DNA from: an uncultured Ruminococcus sp.
GTDB lineage: Bacteria > Bacillota > Clostridia > Oscillospirales > Acutalibacteraceae
Direction of reading: 5' to 3'
Assembly: GCA_902773165.1 (NCBI GenBank)
Contig: CACYDO010000342.1
Span: forward strand, 1-5,403
DNA length: 5,403 nucleotides
The number at the start of each line of letters is the position of its first letter. The stretch's first letter is position 1. Below, piece after piece: positions 1 to 4,860 of this stretch. The notes under the pieces are model-generated. The model saw only the letters and a program-made list of their open reading frames with translations, was not told the DNA's origin and made no database searches. Both the position numbers and the translations under genes were made by a program.

Positions 1-1
1 A

Positions 2-223
2 AAACGCCGCGGTCGTTCAAAGTATCTTCTTTCTGTCTCGGTAACTGTCAGCGCAAAAGACGAAAACGGTAATGAAACAGGGATTCCCGCCAAGATCGTT
101 TGCGCCAGAAATCGTTCAAACAGAAAGGATTGGCTCGCAATTATATGCACAAATACCGAATTGTCCGAAGAGGAGATTATACGAATTTACGGGAAGCGCT
201 GGGATATTTTAACTATAAAATAA
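2..223 (+). pseudogene. IS4-type (DDE_Tnp_1) transposase, truncated 3' remnant
   Basis: The frame is open from the left edge and gives 73 residues before TAA at 221-223. The beta-strand-rich stretch KYLLSVSVTVSA, then KIVCARNRSNRKDWLAIICT and LSEEEIIRIYGKRWDI, matches the C-terminal catalytic half of IS4-family transposases, which normally continue as YGKRWDIE-VFFK (the Y-x2-R-x3-E signature). Here Tyr63 and Arg66 are present, but the position of the catalytic Glu (residue 70) is Leu, followed by TIK and a stop. The protein would therefore lack the third acidic residue of the DDE triad and everything after it, so I call it a non-functional remnant. The rest of the gene lies outside the window on the left. 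No terminal inverted repeat was recognised in the 31 bases between the stop and the next gene. The family call is fairly sure; the exact IS group is not. Confidence 0.75.
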
Positions 224-254
224 TTATTAAAAGAATGAGACGGAGGCATTTATT

Positions 255-551
255 ATGACGATTAACCAAAAACAGGAAGACAGCAGACTTACTATTTCTA
301 TTGACGGAAGACTCGATACAACGACTTCGCCGGAGCTTTCAAAGGTTTTGGATGCATCAATTGAAGGAGTAACTGAGCTGATATTTGATCTTACTCGTCT
401 GGAATATATTTCTTCTTCGGGACTGCGCGTACTGCTTTCTGCTCAGAAGGCTATGAACAGCAGAGGTACGATGGTTGTTAAGAACGTATCTGAAATGGTT
501 ATGGAGGTTTTTGACATTACCGGATTTACAGATATTCTTACGTTCGAGTGA
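255..551 (+). CDS. STAS-domain anti-sigma factor antagonist
   Basis: A 98-aa single-domain STAS protein of the SpoIIAA/RsbV type, close to the usual family length of 100-115 aa. These cytosolic proteins bind an anti-sigma kinase and are switched off by serine phosphorylation. Visible hallmarks are the GRLDTTTSPEL strand-helix at residues 18-28, the FDLTRLEYISSSGLRVLL core at 44-61 and the C-terminal DITGFTDILTF. By alignment with SpoIIAA (D57-S58-S59-G60), the phosphorylatable serine would be Ser54; the Asp usually preceding it is Ser53 here, giving three serines in a row. The start is supported by GGAGG at 242-246, 8 bases upstream of ATG. The next gene on the same strand encodes a likely partner, so the two probably form a partner-switch pair. 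The promoter is not clear and may lie within the transposase remnant just upstream. Confidence 0.93.
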   Translation: MTINQKQEDSRLTISIDGRLDTTTSPELSKVLDASIEGVTELIFDLTRLEYISSSGLRVLLSAQKAMNSRGTMVVKNVSEMVMEVFDITGFTDILTFE

Positions 552-649
552 AGTAATTGATTTGCAATTGCGATAGTTCGCTATTTCAGAAAAAAGATTC
601 CCGAACTTGTCTGCATTTAACTTCAAATAGCCTTATTAGGCAGGAGTGT

Positions 650-691
650 ATGACAAAAACAGTGCGTCCAGAATATAAGATGCACTTTTAG
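650..691 (+). CDS. Possible 13-codon leader ORF before the partner gene
   Basis: An ATG at 650 opens a 13-residue frame (MTKTVRPEYKMHF) ending in TAG at 689-691. AGGAG lies at 642-646, only 3 bases from the ATG, which is tight. It sits in the 167-base gap between the STAS gene and its downstream neighbour. It could be a leader peptide, a decayed start of a lost gene, or chance. No homology is recognised. Confidence 0.15.
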   Translation: MTKTVRPEYKMHF

Positions 692-705
692 GTAATGAGA
701 TCAAT

Positions 706-713
706 AAGGAGAG
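706..713 (+). promoter_or_regulatory. Shine-Dalgarno AAGGAGAG that fixes the start at 719
   Basis: AAGGAG at 706-711 lies 7 bases from ATG 719. The upstream in-frame ATG at 695 has no comparable site (TTTTAGGTA precedes it), and the site itself would lie inside the longer frame. The 719 start is therefore preferred. Confidence 0.8.
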
Positions 714-718
714 ACATA

Positions 719-1330
719 ATGAAAACGAATATGATTGATATAGATAATAATGGTATCGGAGCAGATTTTGCACTAACAGAAGTGGAACGTTTTGCCGGTG
801 ATGCAGAACTTTCACCAAAAGGCAGAATACATATCCGGCTGTTGACAGAGGAATTACTTGGTATGGTGAGAACCATTGGAGGTGAATTTGAATCAAAATT
901 CTGGGTCGAAGGAAATTCTTCATGCACTGAAATTCATTTGTCAGCAAAAATGAAGATGAGTCTGCAAAAAAGAGAAGAACTTCTCAAAGTTTCAACGAGC
1001 GGCAAAAACGCTGCCTACAGCGGTGTTATGGACAGAATCAAGGAGGAAATGGAAATTTACTTGCTCAGCCTTGAAGAAGGTGCAGAGGATTCTGTCGGTG
1101 TCGATTACGGTGTTGACGATTTGATCGGATTTGATTCAAAGTATGAGTACAAGACGCCGCAGGATTGGAAGCTATCTGAATATAAAGGCAGCGTAGAGAG
1201 ACAAAGAGACAGCGAACGAATTGCTGAATGGGATCAGCTTGAAAAATCCATTGTAGCAAATCTGGCAGATGAAGTTTCTGTAGGTATACGAGGCGATAGG
1301 GTAGAGGTCGTTATAACAAAGAAATTCTGA
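719..1330 (+). CDS. Degenerate GHKL/anti-sigma-like partner of the STAS protein
   Basis: A 203-aa soluble protein with no signal peptide or membrane segment. Its N-terminal third (residues 17-66) resembles the start of HATPase_c/anti-sigma kinases. The helix RLLTEELLGMVRTI (40-53) sits where the N-box ELxxNAxxH is expected, followed by a FWVEG strand (61-65). The N-box Asn is absent, and I see no DxGxG ATP-lid motif. Residues about 81-175 are charged and helix-rich, and the C-terminus (LEKSIVANLADEVSVGIRG, then a VEVVITKKF strand) looks like the conserved end of the same family. Proteins of this shape sit beside STAS genes in ruminococci; that is recollection, not a search. It probably binds the STAS protein encoded 167 bases upstream, perhaps without kinase activity. 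An alternative is a wholly distinct family. The start at ATG 719 is set by AAGGAG; ATG 695 would add eight residues but lacks a ribosome site. Confidence 0.7.
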   Translation: MKTNMIDIDNNGIGADFALTEVERFAGDAELSPKGRIHIRLLTEELLGMVRTIGGEFESKFWVEGNSSCTEIHLSAKMKMSLQKREELLKVSTSGKNAAYSGVMDRIKEEMEIYLLSLEEGAEDSVGVDYGVDDLIGFDSKYEYKTPQDWKLSEYKGSVERQRDSERIAEWDQLEKSIVANLADEVSVGIRGDRVEVVITKKF

Positions 1331-1414
1331 TGTATTCGCAAGTGCAAGACTGTACAGGAGTAATAGGATAATGAGATCCATTAGTGCGTTTATTCCAAGC
1401 TGCAGGCATTAGCT

Positions 1415-1495
1415 ATGGGGCAAAAAAAGAAAAATTATGATTATGTAGTATCAATAGCCATCCTGCTGTGCGTGTATCAGAGAAAAAAAGTGTAA
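1415..1495 (+). CDS. Possible 26-aa single-pass membrane microprotein
   Basis: ATG 1415 opens a 26-codon frame ending in TAA at 1493-1495. It starts MGQKKKNYDY, has a short hydrophobic core VVSIAILLCV (residues 11-20) and ends YQRKKV. A hydrophobic core flanked by lysines on both sides is typical of bacterial single-pass microproteins. The core is short for a full membrane span, and the ribosome site is only a weak CAGG about 8 bases upstream. It lies 84 bases after the partner gene and 4 bases before the 1500-1551 hairpin, so it could be the last member of the STAS operon. It could equally be a chance frame or the tail of a lost gene. Confidence 0.22.
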   Translation: MGQKKKNYDYVVSIAILLCVYQRKKV

Positions 1496-1499
1496 AATT

Positions 1500-1551
1500 A
1501 ATACTTGACCTTGAAAAACGGTTTATAATACTTGATTTTCAAGGTCGTATT
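1500..1551 (+). terminator. Hairpin with perfect 11-bp core, likely end of the STAS unit
   Basis: GACCTTGAAAA (1507-1517) is the exact reverse complement of TTTTCAAGGTC (1536-1546). The stem extends by five more pairs (AATAC 1500-1504 with GTATT 1547-1551) across a 2-base bulge. The loop is long at 18 bases, and the 3' arm runs into TTTTT at 1550-1554. It works plausibly as an intrinsic terminator for the upstream unit, though the loop is larger and the stem more AT-rich than in a classic terminator. Confidence 0.45.
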
Positions 1552-1660
1552 TTTATAAGTGTAACATTACTTGAAAAGGACGATTTATCAAGAAATTTAT
1601 ACTTATTCCTATTTAAATCTTTAAAGGATTTTCGAAGATAATTATCTGGAGACAAAGAAT

Positions 1661-1770
1661 AGCCATCAGGGTGCGTGTCCCCAGTGGAGATCTTTGCGAA
1701 ACAGAAGCACCGACGGAACTGGCTGGCGAGACTACACTGCCGTATTTCAAGGGCGATGACGCAGTCCCCG
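1661..1770. other. GC-rich island of unknown origin
   Basis: By my count 65 of 110 bases are G or C, against 22 of 90 in 1561-1650. All three forward frames and one reverse frame are open for long stretches, but none starts with a plausible ATG and ribosome site. A small stem is visible: ACTGC-C-GT (1736-1743) pairs with ACGCAGT (1759-1765) around a 15-base loop. It could be a fragment of a foreign gene or a structured RNA. No known riboswitch class was recognised. Confidence 0.4.
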
Positions 1771-1804
1771 GGATATTAGAACGAAAATATTTATGCGTGT
1801 GACA

Positions 1805-1833
1805 TTGCCAAACTTTATTTCAGTCAATAAAAA
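1805..1833 (+). promoter_or_regulatory. Weak candidate promoter for the lipoprotein gene
   Basis: TTGCCA (1805-1810) and TAAAAA (1828-1833) are separated by 17 bases, the preferred spacing for a housekeeping sigma factor. This would give a leader of roughly 55 bases before ATG 1896. The -10 box matches only part of the TATAAT consensus, so this is a suggestion. Confidence 0.25.
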
Positions 1834-1895
1834 ACGGTATGCCTGGAGATCATCGTTCGGAATACTATGAATTCTTAATAATATAGGAGATCAAT

Positions 1896-2894
1896 ATGAA
1901 AAAGAACTATAAGACAATCATTTGCAGTTTACTCGCCTCAGTAATGGTTACGGCTGTTATCGTTCCCATGTCTGGCTGCGAATCAACCGACACAGGCTCG
2001 CTGACTGCTTCCGAAGAGAGTGCAGTTATATCCGACGCAGCTTCTCAGAGTAGTGAATCTGAGACTAAGACCGATAGTAAGGCAGCGGAAATTAAGCAGG
2101 GCAGTCTTCAGGCGATTTACGACGAGCTTGTAAAGGATGGTTCGGGCTACAAGCAGTTCACAGGCTACTATACCACAGCGACCTTCACAGAAAAGATCGA
2201 CGGCAGCAAGATCGTTATCACTGCCAAGGGTGACGGCGAGTACGACCCCAACGGCTTGTGGGAATACGTTCAGGACGGAGACTATATCACATATCATAAC
2301 AGCAATCCTACTGACTATATGGGTGCTATTCTCTTTATGTATGTGTCAAGTGCAGTAGCCGAATCACTCGGTATGGACTCAGATCTGATGACAGGTTACC
2401 TTAACGGTCTCAATCTGCTGAACATGGAAAGCGAATATTTCAGTCAAACCATAAATGACGATGGAACAAGCGATCTCAAGCTTTATATGGCTTCTACTTT
2501 TGAGATGAAAGAGCTTGACCAAATGTATGTGACCGAGGAGCTTCTCAGTGATAATCAGCCGCTTTCCGATGAATCCACAAGTACGGCTAACAACGTTGGC
2601 AAAATCGCAGTTCTTGCAAACGGTACGAAAAGCAGCTTCAAGATTATAATTCGGGAATACGGTGAGTTTGACGATCTTGCAGTTAAGTCTGTTTTGAACA
2701 TAGTGAATGTATACCAGCCTGACGGGTATGAGAAGTTTGCTGATAACTTTAAGACACTTGAAAACGCCGAGACAGACGAATACACTGTTAAGACTGATTT
2801 TGACACAGCTGACCTTTCAGAGTATTTTGATGGAGAAGACGAAGGGGATTCATACGCTATTATCACATTTGGCAAGGAAGAAACAGGAGAATAA
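1896..2894 (+). CDS. Secreted lipoprotein of unknown family
   Basis: A 332-aa protein with a clear type II signal peptide: K2-K3, a hydrophobic core at residues 8-23 and a lipobox MSGC ending at Cys28. After processing it would be lipid-anchored to the outer face of the membrane. Residues about 29-66 form a Ser/Thr/Glu-rich linker, followed by a globular part that is rich in Asp, Glu, Gly and aromatics (for example GLWEYVQDGDYITYH near 120-134) and otherwise features alternating strand-like segments. The C-terminus is strongly acidic (YFDGEDEGD). No catalytic motif or known substrate-binding fold was recognised, so no function is proposed. The start is supported by AGGAG at 1885-1889, 6 bases from ATG. 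The gene seems to be transcribed alone: a gap of more than 550 bases precedes it and a strong hairpin begins 13 bases after its stop. The gene is intact. Confidence 0.88.
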   Translation: MKKNYKTIICSLLASVMVTAVIVPMSGCESTDTGSLTASEESAVISDAASQSSESETKTDSKAAEIKQGSLQAIYDELVKDGSGYKQFTGYYTTATFTEKIDGSKIVITAKGDGEYDPNGLWEYVQDGDYITYHNSNPTDYMGAILFMYVSSAVAESLGMDSDLMTGYLNGLNLLNMESEYFSQTINDDGTSDLKLYMASTFEMKELDQMYVTEELLSDNQPLSDESTSTANNVGKIAVLANGTKSSFKIIIREYGEFDDLAVKSVLNIVNVYQPDGYEKFADNFKTLENAETDEYTVKTDFDTADLSEYFDGEDEGDSYAIITFGKEETGE

Positions 2895-2907
2895 ATTCCG
2901 GCGTCAG

Positions 2908-2943
2908 CAAATAAAACTTCCGATCGGTTGGAAGCTTTATTTG
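2908..2943. terminator. Probably bidirectional intrinsic terminator between convergent units
   Basis: CAAATAAAACTTCC (2908-2921) and GGAAGCTTTATTTG (2930-2943) form a 14-position stem with one A-C mismatch and an 8-base loop. Outer pairs 2905-2907 with 2944-2946 extend it, including one G-U. The GC core CTTCC/GGAAG is followed by a T-rich arm on both strands (CTTTATTTG on +, TTTTATTTG on -). It can therefore end the lipoprotein transcript and also serve the convergent immunity operon, whose last stop is 160 bases away. Confidence 0.75.
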
Positions 2944-3102
2944 TTGTTCCTGTATTTGCGCTTGTATGCGTAAGTACATTTTACGCTCTGGGGGCATAGG
3001 CAGGAAAATAAAACAACGGCATAAGGAAATCCAACAGCACAGGTGTCGCAAGCATGGTTGTGTATGGCTCAGTATTTGACTTTTGTTTTATTTCATAATC
3101 AT
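2944..3102. other. Short spacer between convergent units
   Basis: No gene with a ribosome site was found on either strand. The in-frame continuation of the lipoprotein gene runs to TAG at 2997-2999 and encodes a hydrophobic stretch (see findings). The remainder, AT-rich near 3080-3102, shows no second terminator for the minus-strand operon. Confidence 0.5.
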
Positions 3103-3780
3103 TTATAATTTAATGTTCTTCGTATTCTCAACCACATTGCCGAGATACATTATTTCCTGATGAAAATCATAATAGCCCATCGCTACCAAGTGACGCACAT
3201 TATTATCATCAATGTAGATTATCTTTTCCTCACCAATGTCACCCTGTCCTGTCCACGATACGACCTTCCAGCGATCGGTGCTAAGCTCGGTCCAGTCACA
3301 CTCTCGGTAATAGGAGAAAGCTTCAAGTGTTTTATCCGTCGGTGATGGACGATGTTTTTTATAAAGCTCGGAATACAGCGTGATGTCGGTAACAAGTACT
3401 CTTATCCATGCGCTGAACTCATCTTTTGCAATAATATTCTCGATCCTGCACCCAACGATAGCAGAATTGTTAATGTCATCGGGAGAATCACAAAAACCAT
3501 TTATATATGCCAATGCAGGGACGAAGTTTATATTCACATTGTTCCCGATCATCTCATCAAATGGCGTTGTGACTTTAATCGAATACATTTCTCCTGTTTT
3601 CGGCAGCGTTTCCTTTCGAAGAAAAATGTTTTGATCGAGCGGCGGTACGTTCTCGTCAAAATCAGACCACTCCGCACACCAGTACGCCCAATCAACAAAG
3701 CCTTTATGGACGCTGCGATCCGGTTCTACGTATTTATCGCAAGCTTTACATTTAAAATGTATTCGTTTGTTATCAGTCAT
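3103..3780 (-). CDS. Unknown 225-aa protein with N-terminal CxxC, last gene of the immunity array
   Basis: A 225-aa soluble protein with no signal peptide. It begins MTDNKRIHFKCKACDKYVEP, where Cys11-x2-Cys14 looks like one knuckle of a zinc-binding site; a second knuckle is not obvious, although Cys35 follows in a Trp-rich stretch (WAYWCAEW, 31-38). The rest is mixed alpha/beta and rich in Asp, Trp and Tyr, with EEKIIYIDDNNVRHLVAMGYY near residues 184-204. The family is not recognised. The start is ATG 3780, with GGAGG at 3790-3794, 9 bases upstream; the in-frame TTG at 3789 directly abuts that site and is unlikely. The gene overlaps the end of the upstream 76-aa gene by 8 bases, implying translational coupling. 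As the last of a tight run of small genes that includes an Imm7 protein, it may be an immunity protein, but that rests on context alone. Confidence 0.75.
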   Translation of the reverse strand: MTDNKRIHFKCKACDKYVEPDRSVHKGFVDWAYWCAEWSDFDENVPPLDQNIFLRKETLPKTGEMYSIKVTTPFDEMIGNNVNINFVPALAYINGFCDSPDDINNSAIVGCRIENIIAKDEFSAWIRVLVTDITLYSELYKKHRPSPTDKTLEAFSYYRECDWTELSTDRWKVVSWTGQGDIGEEKIIYIDDNNVRHLVAMGYYDFHQEIMYLGNVVENTKNIKL

Positions 3781-4003
3781 TCCATTCAACCTCCATGTCC
3801 GTTAGTCTGCTCCTTACGGTTTCAATATCGGGATACCATTCATCATATCTCTCGGCATTTTTATCATCAATATTTTTTAAGAAATAAATATAATAACCGC
3901 CCGAATCTTTATCAAATGATACTTGGACATAGAAGCCTTTCATATAGCTGCCTATAATATATCCTTCATGAATAACTTTCTGATTTTCTTGTTCTGTACT
4001 CAT
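3773..4003 (-). CDS. Small 76-aa acidic protein, candidate immunity protein
   Basis: A 76-aa soluble protein. After a polar N-terminus the core GYIIGSYMKGFYVQVSFDKD (residues 14-33) and GGYYIYFLKNID (35-46) predicts a beta-rich fold, followed by an acidic WYPDIETVRSRL helix and VEWND at the end. The pattern (IIG-strand, bulky aromatics, YYI strand, Tyr/Trp-rich acidic end) resembles small uncharacterised proteins that I associate with toxin-immunity arrays; no named family is claimed. Its stop (3773-3775) lies inside the next gene, an 8-base overlap that makes the two a coupled pair. ATG 4003 has no good ribosome site close by; GAGGAG is 20 bases upstream and lies inside an 11-codon frame whose stop overlaps this ATG. 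Expression may therefore depend on translation of that mini-frame. Confidence 0.72.
   Translation of the reverse strand: MSTEQENQKVIHEGYIIGSYMKGFYVQVSFDKDSGGYYIYFLKNIDDKNAERYDEWYPDIETVRSRLTDMEVEWND
3790..3794 (-). promoter_or_regulatory. Shine-Dalgarno GGAGG that decides the start at 3780
   Basis: GGAGG on the minus strand lies 9 bases before ATG 3780 and directly touches the alternative TTG 3789. This rules out the longer start for the 225-aa protein. The site lies within the coding sequence of the 76-aa gene. Confidence 0.75.
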
Positions 4004-4035
4004 TGTTGTCCAACTGCTAAATACTCCTCTTTCAT
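4000..4035 (-). CDS. Possible 11-codon coupling frame ahead of the 76-aa gene
   Basis: ATG 4035 opens MKEEYLAVGQQ and stops at TGA 4000-4002, which overlaps the next ATG (4003-4001) as ATGA. It starts 4 bases after the stop of the 169-aa gene. It contains the only strong purine-rich ribosome-like site (GAGGAG) of the gap. It could be a reinitiation bridge or chance; its own ribosome site (GGGTGA) is weak. Confidence 0.2.
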   Translation of the reverse strand: MKEEYLAVGQQ

Positions 4036-4039
4036 TTTA

Positions 4040-4549
4040 TCACCCATTGCAAACCTGACACCCAAAAAACGACAAAAGAACGCCATGTTTTCTGCATTTG
4101 GGAAATCCACAATTAACAGGATCGTCATTATCCTTATCGCTCAGCCAGTCATGTAACGCCGCTTTGTTAATGATCTGCGGTGTGACTGCCGTTACTAATG
4201 ATTTAAACTGCTCCAGATAACTGTCAATTATTTTGCTGTCGGGAGAGTAATCGAGAAGTTCCCAGTTTTTTCGCTCCAGTGCGGCATTAATAACCGTAAT
4301 CAAAAACGCTTTGTCCTCGCCAAAGGTGTCAGGATCCCAGGGCATATCTATAATATCAAAGCCGGAATTACCTCTGGTGACAATCTGATCCTTCTCTGCA
4401 AGCCAGACAAGCAGTCGTTTTTGGCTGATCGTTTTTGCAAGTGGACTGCCGCTTATCAAAAGTACATTCAAAAAAGCGTCCGTTCCTCCGTTAGACATGC
4501 TGAACGCTTCTTCTGGATTGTTACCATCAAGCCGGATACTATTGCCCAC
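4040..4549 (-). CDS. Unknown 169-aa protein with C-terminal Cys/His cluster
   Basis: A 169-aa soluble protein, mostly helical in appearance. An amphipathic segment TDAFLNVLLISGS (23-35) is followed by a helix LAKTISQKRLLVWLAEKD (37-54), then a DMPWDPDTFGEDKAFLITVI stretch (68-87) and a helix around residues 108-132. The last 25 residues hold Cys147-x4-Cys152-x2-His155 and Cys164-x2-Cys167, which could bind one zinc ion. The family is not recognised. Translation should start at GTG 4549: GAGGAGGG at 4556-4563 lies 6 bases upstream and no better in-frame ATG exists near it. It follows the zinc-ribbon gene by 56 bases and precedes the 76-aa gene by 36 bases, in one operon. An immunity role is inferred from neighbours only. 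Confidence 0.75.
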   Translation of the reverse strand: MGNSIRLDGNNPEEAFSMSNGGTDAFLNVLLISGSPLAKTISQKRLLVWLAEKDQIVTRGNSGFDIIDMPWDPDTFGEDKAFLITVINAALERKNWELLDYSPDSKIIDSYLEQFKSLVTAVTPQIINKAALHDWLSDKDNDDPVNCGFPKCRKHGVLLSFFGCQVCNG

Positions 4550-4555
4550 AATATT

Positions 4556-4563
4556 CCCTCCTC
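4556..4563 (-). promoter_or_regulatory. Strong Shine-Dalgarno GAGGAGGG supporting a GTG start
   Basis: A long purine run complementary to the 16S tail lies 6 bases before GTG 4549, the start of the 169-aa protein. Its strength compensates for the non-ATG start. Confidence 0.8.
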
Positions 4564-4605
4564 ATATCAATCATTGTGTTACCAAATATACGCTCCATAT
4601 TTTCT

Positions 4606-4848
4606 TCAAAACCAATACTCATTCATCTTTTTCAAAAATTCCTTTGTTATCGGATAGCCGCTGCTTTCGCCGATAACAGAATCTACGCAGCAATAAGGAC
4701 AAAGAGCCGTATCTTCCCGATTAAGCCACATTTTTATTTCCTTCGGAGAGAATATCTCCAAACAATAAAAGCAGCCGCAAATTGTATCCTTTTGAAGATT
4801 CTCTTTGTTTTGTGTGCAATACTCATGTGCTTCGATGTAGTCCTCCAT
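4606..4848 (-). CDS. 80-aa four-cysteine zinc-ribbon protein, immunity-associated
   Basis: An 80-aa protein with a clear zinc-ribbon layout: Cys26-x2-Cys29 (GCFYC) and Cys50-x2-Cys53 (CPYC) are separated by 20 residues carrying the FSPKEIKMWL helix. It continues VDSVIGESSGYPITKEFL and ends NEYWF. I recognise this as a widespread small family often labelled only 'cytoplasmic protein' and often found among immunity genes; that is memory, not a search. The position after Cys53 is another Cys (CPYCC), where relatives usually have Gly. The start at ATG 4848 is supported by GAGGTGG at 4854-4860, 5 bases upstream, and the preceding Imm7 gene stops 10 bases earlier. A longer frame reaching 5091 would overlap most of Imm7 and is rejected. 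Metal binding is likely; the biological target is unknown. Confidence 0.85.
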   Translation of the reverse strand: MEDYIEAHEYCTQNKENLQKDTICGCFYCLEIFSPKEIKMWLNREDTALCPYCCVDSVIGESSGYPITKEFLKKMNEYWF

Positions 4849-4853
4849 ATCTG

Positions 4854-4860
4854 CCACCTC
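4854..4860 (-). promoter_or_regulatory. Shine-Dalgarno GAGGTGG that decides the start at 4848
   Basis: This site overlaps the stop codon of the Imm7 gene (4859-4861) and lies 5 bases from ATG 4848, favouring the 80-aa product and translational coupling. Confidence 0.7.

Larger units (their letters stand above)
1331..1895 (+). other. 565-base gene-poor region with hairpin and GC-rich island
   Basis: No convincing full-length gene is present on either strand. In order it holds: a 13-codon frame at 1371-1412 (MRSISAFIPSCRH) with a weak, distant AGGAG; a 26-codon hydrophobic frame at 1415-1495; an imperfect hairpin at 1500-1551; a very AT-rich stretch at 1561-1650; a GC-rich island at 1661-1770 resembling decayed coding sequence or a structured RNA; a 15-codon frame at 1839-1886; and the ribosome site of the lipoprotein gene. 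The mixed composition suggests insertion and decay of foreign DNA between two otherwise intact transcription units. Confidence 0.6.

Noticed and set aside
695..718. Upstream ATG extending the 203-aa protein by eight residues
   Set aside because: It lacks a ribosome site, and the strong AAGGAG at 706 serves ATG 719.
1505..1529. TTGACC and TATAAT resembling a promoter
   Set aside because: The spacer is only 13 bases and both boxes fall inside the 1500-1551 hairpin, so a housekeeping promoter is unlikely.
1661..1770. Known riboswitch (TPP, fluoride, guanidine, c-di-GMP) in the GC-rich island
   Set aside because: Fragments such as GGGTGC and GCGATGA recall conserved boxes, but none of the full consensus arrangements could be matched.
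1542..1786. An open minus-strand stretch of about 80 codons across the GC-rich island
   Set aside because: No ATG or credible alternative start with a ribosome site was found, and composition changes sharply within it.
695..1896. Recurrent GAGATC(A/C)AT near 697, 1373 and 1888 as a shared operator
   Set aside because: The motif is short, the spacing to starts differs, and part of it is simply ribosome-site sequence, so chance explains it.
3352..3957. A 201-codon plus-strand frame opposite the 225-aa and 76-aa genes
   Set aside because: It is a mirror of coding sequence with no good ribosome site and no recognisable protein features.
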